From an uncultured Pseudomonas sp. (GTDB lineage: Bacteria; Pseudomonadota; Gammaproteobacteria; Pseudomonadales; Pseudomonadaceae), in the NCBI GenBank assembly GCA_946886875.1, contig CAMPJN010000165.1, forward strand, positions 1-7,952: a stretch of 7,952 nt of DNA. The letters are read 5' to 3'. Made by a program: the position numbers and the translations under genes. How positions within the stretch are numbered: the stretch's first letter is position 1; every line of letters starts with the position of its first letter. The notes below the pieces were generated by a model, which saw only the letters and a program-made list of their open reading frames with translations, searched no databases and was not told the DNA's origin. This document shows, in pieces, positions 6,524 to 7,952 of this stretch.

Positions 6524-7711
6524 ATGGCCCATGTACCCCAAGTGAAAATCCCCGCCACCTATATGCGCGGCGGCACCAGCAAAGGCGTGTTCTTTCGCCT
6601 GCAGGATTTGCCGCCAAGCTGCCAGGTGCCGGGTGCGGCGCGTGATGCGTTGTTTATGCGGGTGATCGGCAGCCCCGATCCTTACGCCGCGCAAATCGAT
6701 GGCATGGGCGGGGCCACCTCCAGCACCAGCAAGTGCGTGATCCTGTCCAAGAGCAATCAGCCGGATCACGATGTCGATTACCTCTACGGTCAGGTGTCGA
6801 TCGACAAGGCTTTCGTTGACTGGAGCGGCAACTGCGGCAACCTTTCGACTGCGGCAGGAGCCTTTGCCTTGCATGCTGGGCTGCTCGACCAAGAGCGCAT
6901 TCCGGATAACGGCGTCTGTGTGGTGCGCATCTGGCAGGCCAATATCCAGAAAACCATCATCGCCCATGTGCCAGTCAGCAATGGCCAGGTGCAGGAAACC
7001 GGCGACTTCGAGCTGGACGGGGTGACCTTCCCGGCCGCCGAGATCGTGTTGGAGTTTCTCGATCCGTCCGACGACGGCGAGGAGGGCGGCTCGATGTTTC
7101 CCACCGGCAACCTGATCGATGACCTTGAGGTGCCGGGCGTCGGCACTTTCAAGGCAACCATGATCAGCGCCGGCATTCCGACTGTGTTCGTCAATGCCGA
7201 AGACATTGGCTACAGCGGCGCCGAGTTGCGCGAGCAGATTAATGGCGACCCCGAGCAACTGGCGCGTTTCGAGAAGATCCGCGTGGCTGGCGCCCTGCGC
7301 ATGGGCTTGATCAAAGCGGCGGAAGAAGCGGCTACCCGGCAGCACACGCCGAAGATCGCCTTTGTCGCCAAGCCCAAGGATTACGTTTCATCCAGCGGCA
7401 AGACGGTGCAGGCGGGTGAAGTCGATCTGCTGGTGCGTGCGCTGTCCATGGGCAAGCTGCATCACGCCATGATGGGCACCTGCGCGGTGGCCATAGGTAC
7501 CGCTGCGGCGATTCCGGGCACCCTGGTCAATCAGGCGGCCGGCGGCAGCGCGCGGGAGGCCGTGCGTTTTGGCCATCCGTCAGGCACCTTGCGGGTCGGT
7601 GCTGAAGCCGCTCTGGTCAACGGCCAGTGGACGGTAACCAAGGCCATCATGTCGCGCAGCGCGCGGATATTGATGGAAGGCTGGGTGCGGGTGCCCGGCG
7701 ATTCGTTCTAG
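6524..7711 (+). CDS. prpF: 2-methylaconitate cis-trans isomerase
   Basis: 395 residues, full length for the PrpF family, which has a diaminopimelate-epimerase-like fold of two similar halves. It converts the AcnD product (trans-2-methylaconitate) to the cis isomer, which a housekeeping aconitase can hydrate. The N-terminal PATYMRGGTSKGVFF (10-24), GMGGATSSTSK (60-70), SGNCGN (101-106) and HPSG (351-354) motifs are diagnostic. Lys70 and Cys104 correspond, with an offset of three, to the active-site Lys73 and Cys107 described for Shewanella PrpF. The second half has MMGTC (316-320). The start at ATG 6524 has an AGGA ten bases upstream and gives the expected N-terminus. It is the last gene of the operon: a strong terminator begins 11 bases after the stop, and no prpD follows. 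Confidence 0.96.
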   Translation: MAHVPQVKIPATYMRGGTSKGVFFRLQDLPPSCQVPGAARDALFMRVIGSPDPYAAQIDGMGGATSSTSKCVILSKSNQPDHDVDYLYGQVSIDKAFVDWSGNCGNLSTAAGAFALHAGLLDQERIPDNGVCVVRIWQANIQKTIIAHVPVSNGQVQETGDFELDGVTFPAAEIVLEFLDPSDDGEEGGSMFPTGNLIDDLEVPGVGTFKATMISAGIPTVFVNAEDIGYSGAELREQINGDPEQLARFEKIRVAGALRMGLIKAAEEAATRQHTPKIAFVAKPKDYVSSSGKTVQAGEVDLLVRALSMGKLHHAMMGTCAVAIGTAAAIPGTLVNQAAGGSAREAVRFGHPSGTLRVGAEAALVNGQWTVTKAIMSRSARILMEGWVRVPGDSF

Positions 7712-7721
7712 CGCTAGAAAT

Positions 7722-7756
7722 AAGAAAAGGCTCGAAGTATTCGAGCCTTTTCTTTT
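7722..7756. terminator. Bidirectional intrinsic terminator between prpF and ppsR
   Basis: A perfect 15-base stem (7722-7736 with 7740-7754) with a GTA loop has a GC-rich centre GGCTCG, flanked by A-rich sequence on the left and T-rich sequence on the right (TTTTCTTTT, 7748-7756). It can therefore terminate prpF transcripts rightward and ppsR transcripts leftward, as expected between convergent genes. Confidence 0.92.
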
Positions 7757-7777
7757 AGCTTCAATGGATTGTGCGGG

Positions 7778-7952
7778 TTACTTAAGGCGGCGCTCAACAC
7801 CTTTTTCCACCAGGATTTTCGCGGAAATTTCTTCCACGGAAAAATAAGTGGAGTTGATGAAGTTGATGTTCTCACGGCGGAACAGGTTTTCCACTTCGCG
7901 TATCTCAAATTCGCACTGGGCGAAGCTGGCGTAGCGGCTATTGGGTTTGCGC
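7778..7952 (-). CDS. ppsR: PEP synthase regulatory protein (bifunctional kinase/pyrophosphorylase), C-terminal end only
   Basis: The - strand is open from the right edge to a TAA at 7780-7778, giving the last 57 residues of a protein whose start lies beyond the window. The end reads [20 protein letters not shown], continues with a segment containing [20 protein letters not shown], and closes with [10 protein letters not shown]. This matches the C-terminus of the PpsR (former DUF299) family: conserved SRYAS, a Cys-x-x-Glu helix, and the final SVEEISAKI segment. Family members, about 270 residues, phosphorylate PEP synthase with ADP to inactivate it and remove the phosphate with inorganic phosphate, switching pyruvate-to-PEP flux. 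The nucleotide-binding loop is outside the window, so activity cannot be judged. It converges on prpF across a shared terminator. Confidence 0.88.
   Translation of the reverse strand, partial: RKPNSRYASFAQCEFEIREVENLFRRENINFINSTYFSVEEISAKILVEKGVERRLK

Noticed and set aside
6461..7345. 294-codon - strand frame opposite prpF
   Set aside because: Shadow of prpF. It also runs into the repeat region without a real terminus.
7714..7908. 64-codon - strand frame at the right end
   Set aside because: It is a shifted-frame shadow of ppsR, and its start and end cross the terminator. The ppsR frame ending at 7778 carries the conserved C-terminal motif.

Overview
The window carries a complete methylcitrate-cycle (propionate/propionyl-CoA breakdown) operon on the + strand, with one chromosomal housekeeping gene fragment on the - strand at each end. 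GC-rich codon use, the gene order regulator-prpB-prpC-acnD-prpF, and close similarity (from memory, no search was run) to Pseudomonas proteins point to a Pseudomonas or close gammaproteobacterial relative. I see no tRNA or rRNA gene, CRISPR array, transposase or phage gene.

Layout. 1-507 (-): nearly complete periplasmic retropepsin-like 'ATP-dependent zinc protease' family protein (RloA type), cut by the left edge. 508-829: divergent intergenic region with a plausible sigma-70 promoter for the leftward gene, and the operon control region with two copies of a 12-base operator-like repeat bracketing a TTGACA promoter. 830-1582: GntR/FCD regulator (PmiR/PrpR type). 1579-2466: prpB. 2537-3697: prpC. 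3697-6285: acnD. 6286-6523: a non-coding gap filled by REP-like inverted repeats. 6524-7711: prpF. 7722-7756: strong bidirectional terminator. 7778-7952 (-): C-terminal end of ppsR, the regulator of PEP synthase.

How the genes work together. PrpC condenses propionyl-CoA with oxaloacetate to 2-methylcitrate. AcnD dehydrates it to a 2-methylaconitate, thought to be the trans isomer, and PrpF isomerises this to the cis form. A housekeeping aconitase encoded elsewhere hydrates it to 2-methylisocitrate. PrpB splits that into pyruvate and succinate. The regulator is translationally coupled to prpB and probably senses a cycle intermediate. No prpD or prpE lies in the window; the AcnD/PrpF pair makes PrpD dispensable, and the terminator right after prpF closes the operon without it.

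The genes themselves look ordinary and intact. The points worth a second look are regulatory or structural: the twin operator with a spacing near seven helical turns, the overlapping second palindrome, the repeat-filled gap inside the operon between two enzymes that act together, and the operon's position between the rlo-type gene and ppsR. I found no convincing sign of an undescribed system.
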